From the IMG/VR virus record IMGVR_UViG_3300006802_010503, positions 1-31,538 of that record: DNA of 31,538 nucleotides; one strand, given 5' to 3'. How positions within the stretch are numbered: the first letter of the stretch is position 1; each line of letters opens with the position of its first letter. A program made the position numbers and the translations under genes. The notes beneath the pieces are model-generated. The model saw only the letters and a program-made list of their open reading frames with translations, ran no database searches and was not told the origin of the DNA. The stretch is from a virus. Of this stretch, positions 30,975 to 31,538 are shown one piece after another.

Positions 30975-31422
30975 GGAACTCCTGTAATGCGTCTGTTGAT
31001 TGGTTACTCATGCCAAGCCTTGCACGGTCTGTTGGCGTAAAACCTAGTTGTGCAAGGTTGTTTGCTATCTGTTTCTCTAATTGTCGCAACGCACTTCGTT
31101 CACGCCATTCTAAGCCAATACGAAACATCTTGTCACGCAACATTGTTCGCTCGTCCTGTTGCTCACAAACAAGCATCACTAATTCAGCGTCCATGTCTTT
31201 ACGCAACCAAGGCGAAGCACTCGTCCAAATAAAATGCCACAGTTGTGCGCCTGCACCCAATGCGCCACTTGTTGTACGCATTAAAGGGCGATGTGGTTCT
31301 GGGGGCGTGTTATCAACAACAGGCAATGGAACAACTGTTAATGGCGGCAACTTGCGTCCGCCAGGATTTCCTGTACGCCTTTTCTGTTCAATTGGTTTTG
31401 GTGGCCTGCCAACTTTCGCCAT
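30940..31422 (-). CDS. Terminase small subunit (P27-type)
   Basis: A 160-residue DNA-binding packaging protein. It starts with the P27 family signature GRPPKPIEQKRRTGNPGGRKLP. The central helices have ELVMLVCEQQDERTMLRDKMF and EKQIANNLAQLGFTPTDRARL. It recognises the packaging site and guides the large subunit. No clear ribosome site precedes the ATG. The leader upstream (31423-31538) carries repeats that could be its binding site. Confidence 0.85.
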   Translation of the reverse strand: MAKVGRPPKPIEQKRRTGNPGGRKLPPLTVVPLPVVDNTPPEPHRPLMRTTSGALGAGAQLWHFIWTSASPWLRKDMDAELVMLVCEQQDERTMLRDKMFRIGLEWRERSALRQLEKQIANNLAQLGFTPTDRARLGMSNQSTDALQEFRDRVTAKRTQS

Positions 31423-31538
31423 TTCATAAACATATCAAGTTCACACAACGCATGTTGTTATGCGTGCAGATTATGGCGCATGCAATAAACATATGCAGTA
31501 AAGAAAACTGTTTAGTTTCGCTGATGCGTCTAGTTCGA
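31423..31538. other. Leader before terS with repeats
   Basis: No gene is visible. A palindrome ACGCAT...ATGCGT with a 6-base centre lies at 31448-31465. A 10-base direct repeat ATATGTTTAT (minus strand) occurs at 31426-31435 and 31485-31494. Repeats upstream of terS are common at pac or cos regions, so these are candidate packaging or control sites. Confidence 0.45.

Overview
The window reads as a nearly complete genome, or most of one, of a tailed siphovirus-type phage of an actinobacterium. Every supported gene lies on the minus strand, so transcription runs from right to left. Evidence for a phage is the ordered set terminase small and large subunits, portal, prohead protease, HK97-type capsid, connectors, tail tube, frameshifted tail assembly chaperone, 942-residue tape measure, tail proteins, holin-like proteins and endolysin. 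Evidence for an actinobacterial host is indirect: AGGAG-type ribosome sites, P27-type small terminase, and two exported proteins with long threonine stalks of the kind common in Acidimicrobiia and relatives. Host assignment is inference.

Layout from right to left: 31.4-22.4 kb packaging, head and tail assembly; 22.4-16.7 kb tape measure, tail hub and a glycine-rich fibre; 16.7-14.3 kb a sulfotransferase, a small virion-type protein and a PA14/Thr-rich surface protein; 14.3-13.2 kb lysis genes, closed by a strong rho-independent terminator at 13145-13186; 13.1-10.3 kb recombination genes (YqaJ-type exonuclease that appears split, a single-strand annealing protein, a resolvase-like nuclease); 10.3-8.3 kb DNA-binding regulators and a secreted lysozyme-like protein; 8.2-4.7 kb an amidoligase, a class II glutamine amidotransferase and unknown genes, closed by a second terminator at 4645-4677; 4.5-0.15 kb a tightly packed operon parB-like, dpdA, queC, queD, queE, folE, HNH.

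The left operon is the most interesting part. FolE, QueD, QueE and QueC together make the 7-deazaguanine preQ0 from GTP, and a DpdA-type transglycosylase would exchange guanine in DNA for it. The overlapping ParB-like gene is placed like a partner of DpdA. A free class II amidotransferase next to an amidoligase suggests the inserted base may be modified further. On a full read of the window I found no GATC at all, which fits strong restriction pressure.

Several genes look broken or split: queC has an in-frame TAA after the PP-loop, the HTH_36-like gene has its N-terminal half in another frame, and the YqaJ nuclease is in two overlapping frames. A related 46-nt intergenic element lies upstream of both parB-like and queE, and its first part recurs at the left edge. 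No polymerase, primase, helicase, integrase or tRNA gene was seen. If the molecule is circular or circularly permuted, the left-end HNH gene would sit just before terS, as in many phages of this type.
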